DNA from: Gilvimarinus japonicus
GTDB lineage: Bacteria > Pseudomonadota > Gammaproteobacteria > Pseudomonadales > Cellvibrionaceae
Length of the DNA: 64,000 bases
Direction of reading: 5' to 3'
NCBI RefSeq assembly: GCF_042847215.1
Contig: NZ_AP031500.1
Span: forward strand, 1,240,001 to 1,304,000
Of this stretch, positions 7,423-19,521 are shown in pieces. Below the pieces are notes generated by a model. It did no database searches. It saw nothing but the letters and a program-made list of their open reading frames with translations, and had not been told where the DNA came from. The stretch's first letter is position 1, and the number at the start of each line of letters is the position of its first letter. The translations under genes and the position numbers were made by a program.

Positions 7423-9690
7423 TTAGTGATCAACCACGGTAAATTCGCCTTGCAACCCAGAGGCGGAATCTTGGGCGATCCAAAGGTTAAACTTACCCGG
7501 CTCGGTCACTAACTGCATATCGCGGTTGTGGAACGCGAGTTGGCTGGTGGGCAGGGTGAACGCAACGGTTTTTGATTCGCCGGGCGCCAGGGTTACCCGT
7601 TTAAAGTCTTTAAGCTCACGCACCGGGCGGGTGCGACTGCCGACCACATCTTGCACATAAAGCTGAACCACTTCGGTGGCGGCGACTTTACCGGTATTTT
7701 TAATCACAGCACTGGCTTTTACCGTGCCGCCCATACTCACTTTTGCGGTTTCGACGTTTAAATCTGAGTAGTCAAAATTGGTGTAGGTTAAGCCGTAACC
7801 AAACGGATACTCAGGTGTGTGGCCATAATCTAAGTGGTTAGACGAGTTGCCGGGCACGTGCTGGAATACACCAATTTCGATATCCGCAATACGGGTGTAA
7901 TTATCATCGGTGGCCGGGCGGCCGGTGGCCATGTGGTTGTAGTACACCGGTATTTGCCCTTCGCCTTTGGGCCAGGTGATGGGCAGGCGACCCACCGGCG
8001 AGTAATCGCCGTACAGCACATCAACCAGCGCCGGACCGGCCATGGTGCCTGGGTGCCACGCCATCATAATGGCATCCGATTGTTCGCGAATAGCGCCAAG
8101 TTCAATGGGCCGGCCCGCCATAATAACCGTCACTAACGGCTTGCCGGTTTCACTTAAAGCAGTAACCAGCGCTTGTTGCGCACCGGGCAGAGCAATGTCG
8201 CCACGGCTGTGACCTTCACCGGATAAAATCGACTCTTCACCGCCTACGTACACAATCACGTCGGCCTTTTTAGCGGCCTTAACCGCGTCTTTAAAGCCTT
8301 TGGTGCTTGTGTCGCGGCTGTAGTCTAAACCTTTTACAAAGGTAAACTGGCTGTCGCCACCCAGGTAGTCTTTGAGCGCCGGCACTAAGGGGTGCGAATC
8401 TTTTTTGTTGCCGTTGTAAATCCAAGTGCCTAATTGCTCGTGGGGCACATTGGCCAAGGGGCCGATTAAGGCGATTTTGGTTTTTTTGGTGAGCGGTAAA
8501 AGGTTGTTGTCGTTTTTAAGCAATACAAAACTCTGACGCGCGGCATCGCGAGCGGCCGCTAAGTGGTCATCGCTTAAAATAATCTTGTCGCGGTTGCCCC
8601 GGGGGTAGGGGTTATCCCACAAACCTAAACGCATTTTGATGCGCAACATATGGCGCACAGCGGTATTGAGTTTTTCTTCGGTAAACTTGCCCTCTTTAAT
8701 CAGCTCGGGCAGGTGTTTACGGAAGGTGTCAGTGTGCATCTCAAAGTCGACACCGCCATTCGCGGTAAGCTCGGCGGCGTGTTTTGCATCGCGCGCGTAG
8801 CCGTGGGGAATCATTTCCATCACCGCGTTCCAGTCGCTCACCACAAAACCATCAAAGCCCCATTCATCGCGCAAGATGGTTTTAAGGGCAAAGTCGTTGG
8901 CGGTAGCGGGTATGTCGTTGAGCGTGTTGTACGAGCTCATAACCGTCATTAGGCCAGCATCGACGTTGGCTTTAAACGGTGGCAGGTACATGTCCCGCAA
9001 GGTCGCTTCGGGAATGTAGGCGGCGTTGTAATCGCGGCCGCCCTCGGCTGCGCCGTAGCCGACAAAGTGCTTGGCCGAGGCGGCCATGGCGTCGGTGCGG
9101 GTGGGGTCGTCGGTTTGAAAACCGCGGGTCATGGCAACGCCCAGGGTCGAGGTCAGGTACGGATCTTCGCCCAGAGTTTCGGCGATACGGCCCCAGCGCG
9201 GGTCGTGCGAGATATCAATCATCGGCGCAAACGTCCAGCGGATACCGTCGGCGGTGGCTTCTTCGGCGGCCACGCGCGCGCCTTGCTCAATCAGTTCGGG
9301 GTTCCAGCTGGCTGCCTGACCCAATGGGATCGGGAAGATGGTCTCGTAGCCGTGAATAACGTCCTGCCCAAAAATAAGCGGGATACCATTGCGGCTTTCT
9401 TCTACGGCTAATTTTTGCAAGTCGGCAAAGGCGTTGCCTTCGGCGGAGGAGAAGTTAACGTTTAAAAAACCGCCCACTTCACCGTCGCGAATTTGCTGTT
9501 TAATGTCGGCGAGGGATTCACCACTGTACATACCAAAGTCGCGCAGCGCGAGCTGGCCGATTTTTTCTTTTTGCGTCATTTTGCCCAGCAGTGCATCGAT
9601 GCGCTGCTCGATCTCGGCATCGGTGGCGGCCTGTGCCAGTGGCATGGCCGCCACAAGCGCCGGCAGGCAATAGGTTAAGAGTTTTTTCAT
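7423..9690 (-). CDS. bglX: Periplasmic GH3 beta-glucosidase, BglX-like
   Basis: A 755-residue exported beta-glucosidase that removes glucose from the non-reducing end of beta-gluco-oligosaccharides. Residues 1-22 are a signal peptide (MKKLLTYCLPALVAAMPLAQA). The GH3 N-terminal barrel follows, with the family signature ending in the nucleophile Asp of VVSDWN. Next come the C-terminal alpha/beta domain (acid/base region GEGHSRGD) and a fibronectin type III-like domain at the C-end (VKNTGKVAATEVVQLYV-type pattern). Length and order match E. coli BglX (765). The ATG at 9690 is preferred over one at 9702 because GGAG lies 6 bases upstream. The upstream neighbour is the GH5 lipoprotein (45-base gap), so the two probably share a transcript: GH5 makes oligomers and GH3 finishes them. 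Confidence 0.92.
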   Translation of the reverse strand: MKKLLTYCLPALVAAMPLAQAATDAEIEQRIDALLGKMTQKEKIGQLALRDFGMYSGESLADIKQQIRDGEVGGFLNVNFSSAEGNAFADLQKLAVEESRNGIPLIFGQDVIHGYETIFPIPLGQAASWNPELIEQGARVAAEEATADGIRWTFAPMIDISHDPRWGRIAETLGEDPYLTSTLGVAMTRGFQTDDPTRTDAMAASAKHFVGYGAAEGGRDYNAAYIPEATLRDMYLPPFKANVDAGLMTVMSSYNTLNDIPATANDFALKTILRDEWGFDGFVVSDWNAVMEMIPHGYARDAKHAAELTANGGVDFEMHTDTFRKHLPELIKEGKFTEEKLNTAVRHMLRIKMRLGLWDNPYPRGNRDKIILSDDHLAAARDAARQSFVLLKNDNNLLPLTKKTKIALIGPLANVPHEQLGTWIYNGNKKDSHPLVPALKDYLGGDSQFTFVKGLDYSRDTSTKGFKDAVKAAKKADVIVYVGGEESILSGEGHSRGDIALPGAQQALVTALSETGKPLVTVIMAGRPIELGAIREQSDAIMMAWHPGTMAGPALVDVLYGDYSPVGRLPITWPKGEGQIPVYYNHMATGRPATDDNYTRIADIEIGVFQHVPGNSSNHLDYGHTPEYPFGYGLTYTNFDYSDLNVETAKVSMGGTVKASAVIKNTGKVAATEVVQLYVQDVVGSRTRPVRELKDFKRVTLAPGESKTVAFTLPTSQLAFHNRDMQLVTEPGKFNLWIAQDSASGLQGEFTVVDH

Positions 9691-9734
9691 GGTGGACTCC
9701 ATACTTCTAAAAAATGTGCCTAAGCACTGTGTTA

Positions 9735-12314
9735 TTAAGGCGCGCTAACGCGCAGCCAGTTAAAATTCCAGCTGCCGGCTAATGCTTTAACCCGCAGGGT
9801 GTGCTCGCCGGCGGGCAGCGTGATGCTGTGGTTGACGCTTTGCCACGCCTGCCAATCGCCCGTGTCGGGCACCGCGACGGTATCGAGTGTGTTATCGCCG
9901 AGCAGAAGGCTAAAGCCATCCGAGCCGCCAGCGCTCGCTAGCCGGTACTCGATGGTGTAGGTGCCTGCGGCTTCAATCGTCACGAGGTAGTCGAGCCAGT
10001 CGCCGGTATCGATGTAACCAATGTTGTGGCCGCCGCCGGCATCGCTGGTGGTTTCGAGTTGCACGCCACTCATGGCGCTGAAGTGTTCGGCTTGAACCGT
10101 ACCGGGCAAAGCGCTGGCTACGGTAGTGGTGGCAACACTCGTCGATGGGTAGCTCTCGGCGTCGCCTGCGTAGCTACTGATTTGGTAGTAGGTGGTTTGC
10201 TCGGGTGCGGTACTATCCAGATACTGTAAGTTGTCCACTTGGGCGATAAGCTCTCCGGCGCTACCGACAACGGTACTGCGGTAAATGCGGTAACCTTCAA
10301 CGCCGGGCTCAACACTGGCGCTCCAGCTCAGTTGGTTACCGCCGTCGGTTTCCACCAGTGTGACATTGCTGGGTGGGTTTTTTAGGGAAAACAGTTCGGG
10401 CGCTTGCTCGGTGGTGAGCCAGTGCTTGAGCTCGGTATGAACATCGTAGTCGAGCGAGCCAAACTCGTTAAATAGCGCTTCGATCTCGGCCATTGAGGCA
10501 GTGTTAAAATCGAGTTGCGCCAGCGCATTACCGGTTATGTCCTCGCCATCGACAGGCTGAGTGGGCACTAAATACATTTCGGCCCAGGCATCGGTGCTGC
10601 CGTTGTCTTTAAATACGCCGCTAAACTGATATTGCTGGCCGCCGGTCAAGCTCACTTTTTGGTAAAGCCCGCCATTGCTTACGCTGGCGCTGGTTAAGCG
10701 CAGCGCGGCGCCATTACCACCGCTGGGGATGTACTCGGTTTGATTAAACTCGAGATTCACCGGGTCCCCGGCCGTCCAGGCTGTCCAGCCGCTATTGTCA
10801 TTAAACTCGCCGTTGCTTAATAGCTCGGTGGCAGTTTCGTGCGCTCGTAGGCTTATGCTGTCGAGGCTGACATCCAGACGGCCGGCGTCGCAGCAGGCGC
10901 CGGCTTTAATCACTAGGTAGTAATCCTGCGTACCTTCGCCGGGTGCGGTAATGGTTGGCGTCGAGGTGCCGCAAGCGGTACTAAAAGTGCTATCCCAACC
11001 GGCGCAGGCCCAGGTGTCGGCTTTGGCCAGTAGCCCCAGGCTGGCTTGGTTTGTCACCATGCCCCAGGTGCCGTTGCCCTGACCACCGGTGTTGCTGAGC
11101 ACTTTGTAGGCCCAACTGGTGGCGGCCCACCCGTGTTGCGCGTAAGTGTCGTAAGTGGCGCGGGCGATTTTGCCGCCCAGCTCGCCGCCTAAACCGGTCC
11201 AGGGCTGAAACTCGCCGATTAAAAAGGGCGTGTTCAGTGCGCTTAAGCGCGCCTGCCACTCACACACACCGCCAGTGCCGTTAATGCCGCAGGTTAGCCA
11301 ATCGCGGTGTACCTGGTAGCCGATTTCACCCCAGCCAAAAATACCGGGGTAAAAGTGCATCTCAAAGGCGACGTTTTCCATGCCGCGGTCGGCAGGGTTG
11401 CCGTAGGCATCAATGCCTTGGCTATGACCGGGTAAAATAATAACGTGCTCTTGGTCGATCTCGCGTACTTTGTGGTAAAGCGACTCGATGTTATCGGCAA
11501 GCGTCTCTGGCGTGGTGCCCCACGGCTCATTTAACAGGCCGTAACCGGCAACGGTATCGCTGGTTTTATAACGCTCGGCAATTTGTTGCCAAAGCCAGGC
11601 GGTGCGATCCTGATAGTAAGTCGCATCTTGGCCGTTGCCGCCATCCCAGTACCAGTTTTGCTCGGCGCAGCCAGAGTGGTGCTCCCAGCCCTGCGCGCCC
11701 ACGGCGCCGTGTAAATCTAAGATCACGTACATATCGCGGGATTCGGCCTCGCTGATGGCCCGGTCGAGGTACTCCCATGCATCGTTGCGCAGCGTATAGG
11801 GATTGGCCTCGTCTTCAATCAGGTTCCACATAAAAGGTACACGCACGACGTTGAGACCAAACTCGGCCATCTGATCCCAGTCGCGTTCGGTGATCCAGTT
11901 ATCGCGAAACAGCTCCATCAACCGCTCGCGTTCGGCGGTGCCAAAGCGTTGATCAAACACGCCTTCTAAGGTGCACTGGTCGTTTACGGCGTCGGTGCTC
12001 TGGCCCATCATCCAAAACTCTTGCAGCAGCCAGTTACCGAGGTTGGTGCCTTTTAGCGCAATCGGAGTGCCGTCGGCTTGGACCCACTGCGTACCGGCAG
12101 CGTGCAAACGGGAGAGTTCACTGGCTACCGATGAGCTGCTTGATTGCTCGCTGCTTGAGCTGGAAGAAGTGCTGGAGCTACTGCTGACAGAGCTGCTGGA
12201 GTTTGTGGTTGAGCTGTCGCTGCTGGAGGAGCCGCAGCCGGCGATGGCAACGCTGGCGGCGAGAGCCAGAGATAAAGGCTGCCAGTGACTAAATATTTTA
12301 GTGGGAAGTTTCAT
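9735..12314 (-). CDS. Surface lipoprotein GH5 glucanase with inserted CBM, Fn3 and CBM6
   Basis: An 859-residue lipoprotein: lipobox IAGC with Cys27, then a Ser-rich tether (28-65). The GH5 domain (about 75-430) has catalytic acid Glu263 in LNEP and nucleophile Glu368 in IGEF. Its opening strand (GTNLGNWLLQEFW) and LDLHGAVGAQGW recall exo-beta-1,3-glucanase-type GH5 enzymes, so a beta-glucan substrate is inferred. Residues about 430-598 form a jelly-roll-like module resembling CBM4/9, placed before the final GH5 helices (about 600-640). That arrangement is seen by aligning to the paralogue at 15846-17984, which lacks it. An Fn3 domain (645-733) and a clear CBM6 (738-857, AEHFSAMSG...IDTGDWLDY) finish the protein. 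It is probably anchored on the outer membrane and works with the adjacent receptor and GH3. Confidence 0.88.
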   Translation of the reverse strand: MKLPTKIFSHWQPLSLALAASVAIAGCGSSSSDSSTTNSSSSVSSSSSTSSSSSSEQSSSSSVASELSRLHAAGTQWVQADGTPIALKGTNLGNWLLQEFWMMGQSTDAVNDQCTLEGVFDQRFGTAERERLMELFRDNWITERDWDQMAEFGLNVVRVPFMWNLIEDEANPYTLRNDAWEYLDRAISEAESRDMYVILDLHGAVGAQGWEHHSGCAEQNWYWDGGNGQDATYYQDRTAWLWQQIAERYKTSDTVAGYGLLNEPWGTTPETLADNIESLYHKVREIDQEHVIILPGHSQGIDAYGNPADRGMENVAFEMHFYPGIFGWGEIGYQVHRDWLTCGINGTGGVCEWQARLSALNTPFLIGEFQPWTGLGGELGGKIARATYDTYAQHGWAATSWAYKVLSNTGGQGNGTWGMVTNQASLGLLAKADTWACAGWDSTFSTACGTSTPTITAPGEGTQDYYLVIKAGACCDAGRLDVSLDSISLRAHETATELLSNGEFNDNSGWTAWTAGDPVNLEFNQTEYIPSGGNGAALRLTSASVSNGGLYQKVSLTGGQQYQFSGVFKDNGSTDAWAEMYLVPTQPVDGEDITGNALAQLDFNTASMAEIEALFNEFGSLDYDVHTELKHWLTTEQAPELFSLKNPPSNVTLVETDGGNQLSWSASVEPGVEGYRIYRSTVVGSAGELIAQVDNLQYLDSTAPEQTTYYQISSYAGDAESYPSTSVATTTVASALPGTVQAEHFSAMSGVQLETTSDAGGGHNIGYIDTGDWLDYLVTIEAAGTYTIEYRLASAGGSDGFSLLLGDNTLDTVAVPDTGDWQAWQSVNHSITLPAGEHTLRVKALAGSWNFNWLRVSAP

Positions 12315-12635
12315 AGACGGTCTCTTTGTTATTGTTGGCCATAGGCTCTTTCAATATGGCGTTATTGTTACGCGCGGGTGCGCAGGAATCGTCCCATCTG
12401 CAAAGCCGTGCGAAAGTGGGACTAACCACAACCCATAGTGGGAAGCTTTGGCGTGAGGCTAAGGCGGTACAGCTCCACCGGAGTGGGTGAGCGCAAAAAA
12501 GTGCCACGCCTGCTGGCAGGCGTGGCCAATCCGGGTGAGGATGCCGCAATGTGTTTAGCAGGTTTGACCGCACCTGGGCCGCGCTACGCCGAGTGCGAGC
12601 CGTGACCTTGGTGCGGCCAAACCGATACCACATGT
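12315..12635. other. Gap between TonB receptor and GH5 lipoprotein genes
   Basis: 320 bases on the minus-strand path between the receptor stop and the GH5 start. It holds the intrinsic terminator at 12494-12526 and, beyond it, about 180 bases that should carry a promoter for the GH5/GH3 pair. No reliable -35/-10 pair or operator could be picked by eye. Confidence 0.5.
12494..12526 (-). terminator. Intrinsic terminator after TonB-dependent receptor gene
   Basis: GCCACGCCTG (12503-12512) pairs perfectly with CAGGCGTGGC (12517-12526), loop 4 nt. On the minus strand the stem is followed by AC and a six-T run (plus-strand A-run 12495-12500). It separates the receptor from the GH5/GH3 transcription unit. 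Confidence 0.88.
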
Positions 12636-15362
12636 TTAAAAACGGTAGTTGGCGCGAATGCCGTAAAAGCGCGGCATCGACACAGGCCCTTTGATGACGC
12701 CATCACCACCGCCGCCCCAGTAAAACTCGGTTTCGTCTGTGGCATTGTTGCAAAATGCCTCGAGGCTCCAATTATCACTGGCGGCGGTGTACTTGATACC
12801 GAGGTTGACGTTGGTGACGGATTCGCGCGTATCGCTAAAGGCGTCGGGCGTCTCGCTGGCAAACAAGTCTTCGTGCTTTTCGCTGTTAAAAATGGAGTAG
12901 TAAGATTTGTCTTTCCAGCTGACGTTAACCCAGGGCACCAGGGTGGCACCACGGTGCAAATCAAAGGTGTGGCTATAGTTGATGTTTAAAGAGTACTTGG
13001 GCGAGCTGGGTAGCTCATTGCCTTTTAGGTTCGTGGTCAGTGCGGTGTTTTCCGGGTCGACAGAGTCGGCGTGCTCGATCTCAAACAAGTCGACAGTGGC
13101 GTGGGTCCACTGTTGATAAAAATCGCTGACGATTTTAGTGTCGAGGTAGCTAACGTAACCGTTGAGGCGGTCGTTTTCGGTCAATGCCCAGTCAAACTCG
13201 ATCTCGACGCCTTTGATCTCGGCTTTGCCGATGTTGTCGGTTTGGAACACGGTGAATGGGTCGGCCGAAATTTCACCGGTTTCTTCGCCCGTCTCGCCAT
13301 CGCGCTCAAACGAGTAAGTTACAAACAGCGGCTTTGAAGTGGCCACTTGCATATCGCTGTAATCGCTGTAAAACACAGTGGCCGATAGACGCAAACTATT
13401 ATCTAGCAGGTCGGTTTTTACGCCGGTTTCATAAGTGATAACTTCTTCTGGCTCGTAGGTATTACCCCAGCGTTTTTTCACGATGCGCTCGCCGTTTTCG
13501 TCCAGCGGGTACTCGGTGGTGATCGGGTCTTGCTCGTACTGCACGACCACATCACCAATACCGCCAGACTTAGTGCCATTGGCAACGTAGGCAAAAATCA
13601 TGGTGTCATCGGATAGGTCGTAATCAAGCCCTAAGCGATAGTTGTGGTAATCCCACTCGCCTTTGATATCGTTGTTAGTAACCGAGGTATAAATGCCTTT
13701 ATTCCAGAAATAATCCTGCGGCAAACTGTTGAAGGCTTCGCGATCCCATGACGGAAAGCAGGCGTTGCCGTTAAGTTCGGGCTCAAGCAGGTTAGGGTTG
13801 CTGTCGTTACAGGACATATTGTGGCCGCCCACATCTTCTTTGGTGTCGCGGGTGTAGCGATAACCGGCGGTGAGGTGTAAACGCTCGGTGATATCGTAGG
13901 TGCCTTGGGCAAACGCCGCCTGCGAGGCCAGAGTCCGGTCGGATTGGTTCCAGTAATCGGCGCTTGCCATGGAGTTCATCCAGCCGCCTTGCATATCGTT
14001 GTTTTCCTCAAAGAAAAACAGACCGGTGACCCACTGCAGCGGGCCGGCGTCGGTGGACTGTAACTGTAGCTCGTGAGAGTGCGAGACAAAGGTGGCCTCG
14101 CGAAAGAAGATCGACATATCCCAGTCGGTGATGCCGCGATCTTGATCAGACATCTGAGTGCGAGTTTGTTTGGCCCAGCCGGCATTGTAGACAAACGCCA
14201 TAGAATCGCTGAAATCCCAGCGCAGGTTAGAGCGCACATTTTGAATGTTCAGGTCTTGCTCGCCCGGCACACTGACGTTGACGGTGTAAGAATCCGCGCC
14301 CGGGCCATAGATTCGTTCGCAGCCATCCGAGCCGGGTACCGGTGTCGCCGAGATGTTGCCGCTGGCATCAAGGTAGTTGCCGTCTTCATCGGTGCGCACC
14401 CGCAGCGCGGCTTTATCACAGTCAATCGTGTCGGCCGAGCCCGCGCTGTCATCCTGAAAATGCTCGTAGGCGACATACCAAGAGAAGTCTTCACTGGGCT
14501 CCCATTGCCCCGCCAGACGGAAGGAGTACTGATCGGAGTTGTTGTAAAAATCCGCCTCGTCGGCTTTAACCAGCTCCTGCACGCCGTCGGCGCCGCCATC
14601 CCACCAGCGGGCGCGCTGTATCAGGCTTTTGTCTTCCTCTGCGCCGGTATAGAGCGGGGCGTTGCGAATATCCTCGGACAGGTAACGGGTGTCCCACTGG
14701 TTGGGGTCGTAGTAGCCGTTGAGGTAGGAGTCGCGCTCTTCGACCATAAAGGAGCCGCGCAACGCAAAAGTGTCGGTGACGGGTACGTTAATCACGCCGC
14801 GCACTTGGCGGTGGTTAAAGTTACCTAACTCGACGCCTAAGCTGCCCGCCAGCTCTTGCGTATCGGGCCGTTTGGTAATGATGTTGATGTTACCGACCGT
14901 CGAGTTGCGGCCAAACAGGGTGCCCTGGGGGCCGCGCTGGGCCTCGACCCGCTCGACGTCAAACATCAGCGCCATGGCGCCTTGCGGACGCGGGGAGTAA
15001 ATGCCGTCTAAGTGTAAACCCACGGCCGGGTCGCCCAGCTCGGTAATATTGGTCGAGCGCACCCCGCGCATTGATATCACCGGTGCGGATTGAGAGGAAT
15101 CTATGGTGATGTCCATATTGGGGACGAGCTTGTCGATGTCTTTGACGTTGGCAATGCCCTGTTGCACCAAAGCTTCTTCGGTCATTACGGTAATGGCGAT
15201 GGGGGTGTCCATCAGGTTGGTTTCGCGCTTGGTGGCGGTCACCACAATTTCTTCCAGCACCGGTTTGGATTTGGGCGTGTTTTGAGCCATGGCATTGGTG
15301 GCCAGGCTGGCGTTGACTAACGCGATGGCAAGCGTCAGCGGAGAGCGTAAAAGTTGTTTCAT
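12636..15362 (-). CDS. TonB-dependent outer-membrane receptor (probable glycan oligomer importer)
   Basis: A 908-residue receptor. The signal peptide is 1-26 (ends NAMAQ). A TonB-box region with EEIVVTATKR follows, then the plug domain (about 45-165, with NVKDIDKLVPN and AQRGPQGTLFGRNSTVGNINI), then the 22-strand barrel ending in the aromatic C-terminus GIRANYRF. Such receptors carry ligands across the outer membrane using energy from TonB-ExbBD. Ligand choice is inferred from position: it is flanked by two GH5 glucanases and followed by GH3, so an oligosaccharide from beta-glucan is likely rather than a siderophore. Aromatic- and Asp-rich loops are consistent with sugar binding. It has its own terminator, so it is expressed separately from the downstream GH5/GH3 pair. 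Confidence 0.88.
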   Translation of the reverse strand: MKQLLRSPLTLAIALVNASLATNAMAQNTPKSKPVLEEIVVTATKRETNLMDTPIAITVMTEEALVQQGIANVKDIDKLVPNMDITIDSSQSAPVISMRGVRSTNITELGDPAVGLHLDGIYSPRPQGAMALMFDVERVEAQRGPQGTLFGRNSTVGNINIITKRPDTQELAGSLGVELGNFNHRQVRGVINVPVTDTFALRGSFMVEERDSYLNGYYDPNQWDTRYLSEDIRNAPLYTGAEEDKSLIQRARWWDGGADGVQELVKADEADFYNNSDQYSFRLAGQWEPSEDFSWYVAYEHFQDDSAGSADTIDCDKAALRVRTDEDGNYLDASGNISATPVPGSDGCERIYGPGADSYTVNVSVPGEQDLNIQNVRSNLRWDFSDSMAFVYNAGWAKQTRTQMSDQDRGITDWDMSIFFREATFVSHSHELQLQSTDAGPLQWVTGLFFFEENNDMQGGWMNSMASADYWNQSDRTLASQAAFAQGTYDITERLHLTAGYRYTRDTKEDVGGHNMSCNDSNPNLLEPELNGNACFPSWDREAFNSLPQDYFWNKGIYTSVTNNDIKGEWDYHNYRLGLDYDLSDDTMIFAYVANGTKSGGIGDVVVQYEQDPITTEYPLDENGERIVKKRWGNTYEPEEVITYETGVKTDLLDNSLRLSATVFYSDYSDMQVATSKPLFVTYSFERDGETGEETGEISADPFTVFQTDNIGKAEIKGVEIEFDWALTENDRLNGYVSYLDTKIVSDFYQQWTHATVDLFEIEHADSVDPENTALTTNLKGNELPSSPKYSLNINYSHTFDLHRGATLVPWVNVSWKDKSYYSIFNSEKHEDLFASETPDAFSDTRESVTNVNLGIKYTAASDNWSLEAFCNNATDETEFYWGGGGDGVIKGPVSMPRFYGIRANYRF

Positions 15363-15845
15363 TGTTATATCGCCTCTGTATCGTGTTTATTGTTATTGGG
15401 CTGTGGCAGCCCTGACAGTGCCTTCATGTGCACTGCGAGACGAAGAATAAAATGGTGGCACAGCCGGGTCGTCCGAGTGCTTGTACTCGAACCAAAACGC
15501 TCAAAAATAATAGGTTCGGCTAAGTTTTGCCGATTCGAACTATTTAAAAATTTAATAAAAACAGTGGGTTGTGTGGTTTTTGAGCTTGATGCAGAGTTTT
15601 ACATGGCGGCGCTCAATGCCCGATGTCCCTGTTGGTGGACGTAAAAGGTGACGCTACCCCCGGCGGTCAGAGACGGCAAAAGTTCAATGAATAACCTATT
15701 GCAACAGAGTGCGGACAAACGGTTTTTAAATCGTATACGGGTGTTTTCGATTAGACAGATGACGTGTGGTTTTGAATGTTCGTTAATTGGCGCCACCCCG
15801 TGATCGGCAGGCGCCGGTCACGGGGTGGCGCGTTACAGGAAAAGC
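15363..15845. other. Promoter region of TonB receptor and 3' end of upstream GH5
   Basis: A 483-base gap between two minus-strand genes. It carries a perfect 14-bp hairpin at 15790-15831 just past the GH5 stop, and an AT-rich stretch (about 15535-15600 and 15715-15780) likely to hold the receptor promoter. Short open frames here show no family features and are not called. Confidence 0.5.
15790..15831 (-). terminator. Strong hairpin after GH5-CBM6 gene
   Basis: GCGCCACCCCGTGA (15790-15803) pairs perfectly with TCACGGGGTGGCGC (15818-15831). The minus-strand 3' side reads CAATTAACG, without a clear T-run, so termination may be partial or Rho-assisted. Confidence 0.6.
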
Positions 15846-17984
<2,139 letters not shown>

Positions 17985-18298
17985 AGTCTTACCTCGTTGG
18001 TTATTATTGGGCGCGGGCGAGCCGCGTCGCATTACCGAGATAGCGCAATGCGACCCTAACCCTAGAGGGGTTTGGGCGGCATGTCGTTCGGGTTGGCGAA
18101 ACAAACTTAGAGATACGCGTTCGCCTGCGTGATGTTTAACCGAACCTAGTAAAATACGCTTGTTTGCGGGCAGTGCCGTGGTAGTCACCGGTGAGTTCCG
18201 CTATGATCGGCGGCATTACCGGCTTCACTCTGACAGATTAAAACTGCCGGCGTGGTGGGGCATAAGAGAATAACAATACATCGAGTAGTGGTTTCGCT
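17985..18298. promoter_or_regulatory. Divergent promoter region, GH5-CBM6 / AraC-type regulator
   Basis: 314 bases between two divergent starts. A perfect 10-bp palindrome TCACCGGTGA lies at 18185-18194, a plausible operator core. No -10/-35 set was convincing. Placement of a regulator gene back to back with the first hydrolase suggests control from this region. Confidence 0.45.
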
Positions 18299-19480
18299 AT
18301 GGATCAAGTCCTGTTTAATTTTCACGATCTGATACTGATGATGACCGCACTGCAGTGTTTGTTTTTTGCGGTGTTGTTAGTGGCCACAAATCGACGAGGC
18401 ATAAAAAGCACGTATTTTTTAGCGGCGTTTCTGCTCGCGCATGCCTGTATTCCGCTGCATGAAATGGCGTTATGGGGCGCTGAGTTTAAGTTTACGGTAC
18501 GCGAGAGCTGGCCCGAGCTGTATTTTATTGGTGGCTTCGCCTACTACCTTGATGGCGTTTTACTGTACCTGTGCGTCAAATCGTTACTGTTTAGAGATTT
18601 TCATCTCAAGCCACGCGATGCGTTGCATCTGCTTCCTTTCCTTCTTTTCGGTGTATTTATGTGGGTCGGTTTTTATCATTTACCACAGCCGTTGCGGTTA
18701 CAGGCCATCAACAGCGAGAGCTTTGTTTACGGCGCGCCCTACGTGGGGATGGAGTTTTTCTGCAAGTGCTTACGGGTGGGCTATGCGCTGGCCTGCTTGC
18801 GCCTTATTGTTGGCTATAAGTACCGGTTGCAGCGCACCCACTCGAATATTGAAAAGGTCGATACCAATTGGGTTACTACGCTGGTGGTAGGCTTTTTAGT
18901 GGTTATGACCATGGAGGTGGTGTTAGCGGTAGCCAAGATAGTCAGCTTAAACAAAAATTATGATTTAAGCGTGTTTTCGTACATTGGCCTAACGGGTTAT
19001 TACACCGTGTTTGTGTTGGTGAATTTGCTGGTGTTTACCGGCATTCGCTATTTTGCCAGCTTTGAGCGGGTACGCCAGCGCGAGGCGCCGAAAAAGCCGT
19101 TGGATGACCATTTTTTAAACCCCGATGTCGCACGCGACATCGACGAGCGTATGCAGCGGGACAAACCCTTTTTGCAGCCCGATATTACCCTTGAGCATTT
19201 GGCCGAGGCGCTGGATGTGCCATCGCGGGATTTATCGATGGTGATTAACCGCCATTTTGGCATTAATTTTTATGAGTTTATTAATCGCTATCGCATTAGT
19301 GAGGCGCAAAGGCTGCTGCGCTCGGAGGCGTCACACAATAAGACCATCACGGATATTTATTTGGCGGTGGGTTTTAACAGCAAGTCAGTTTTTAATACGT
19401 TTTTTAAAAAAATCGTGGGCGTTACGCCTTCTCAATATCGCAAAGAGGGGGACGGCGCAGGCAGCAAAGTGCGACCGTAG
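18299..19480 (+). CDS. Membrane-bound AraC/XylS-family transcriptional regulator
   Basis: A 393-residue protein with about seven hydrophobic helices in residues 1-250 (starting LILMMTALQCLFFAVLLVA) and an AraC-type helix-turn-helix pair at the C-end (about 285-385; ITLEHLAEALDVPSRDLSMVI, then ITDIYLAVGFNSKSVFNTFFKK, then GVTPSQYRK). This architecture, a membrane sensor fused directly to a DNA-binding domain, is known in several Gammaproteobacteria and Bacteroidetes regulators. The ligand is unknown; binding of a signal in the membrane or periplasm is inferred. It is divergent from the GH5 gene and next to the beta-glucan locus, so local regulation is the simplest reading. The ATG at 18299 lies at the start of the first hydrophobic helix; the ribosome-binding site is weak. 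Confidence 0.85.
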   Translation: MDQVLFNFHDLILMMTALQCLFFAVLLVATNRRGIKSTYFLAAFLLAHACIPLHEMALWGAEFKFTVRESWPELYFIGGFAYYLDGVLLYLCVKSLLFRDFHLKPRDALHLLPFLLFGVFMWVGFYHLPQPLRLQAINSESFVYGAPYVGMEFFCKCLRVGYALACLRLIVGYKYRLQRTHSNIEKVDTNWVTTLVVGFLVVMTMEVVLAVAKIVSLNKNYDLSVFSYIGLTGYYTVFVLVNLLVFTGIRYFASFERVRQREAPKKPLDDHFLNPDVARDIDERMQRDKPFLQPDITLEHLAEALDVPSRDLSMVINRHFGINFYEFINRYRISEAQRLLRSEASHNKTITDIYLAVGFNSKSVFNTFFKKIVGVTPSQYRKEGDGAGSKVRP

Positions 19481-19521
19481 CGGTAGCACTTTGCATTTAG
19501 CACTCGGTGCTGTATCGCGGT

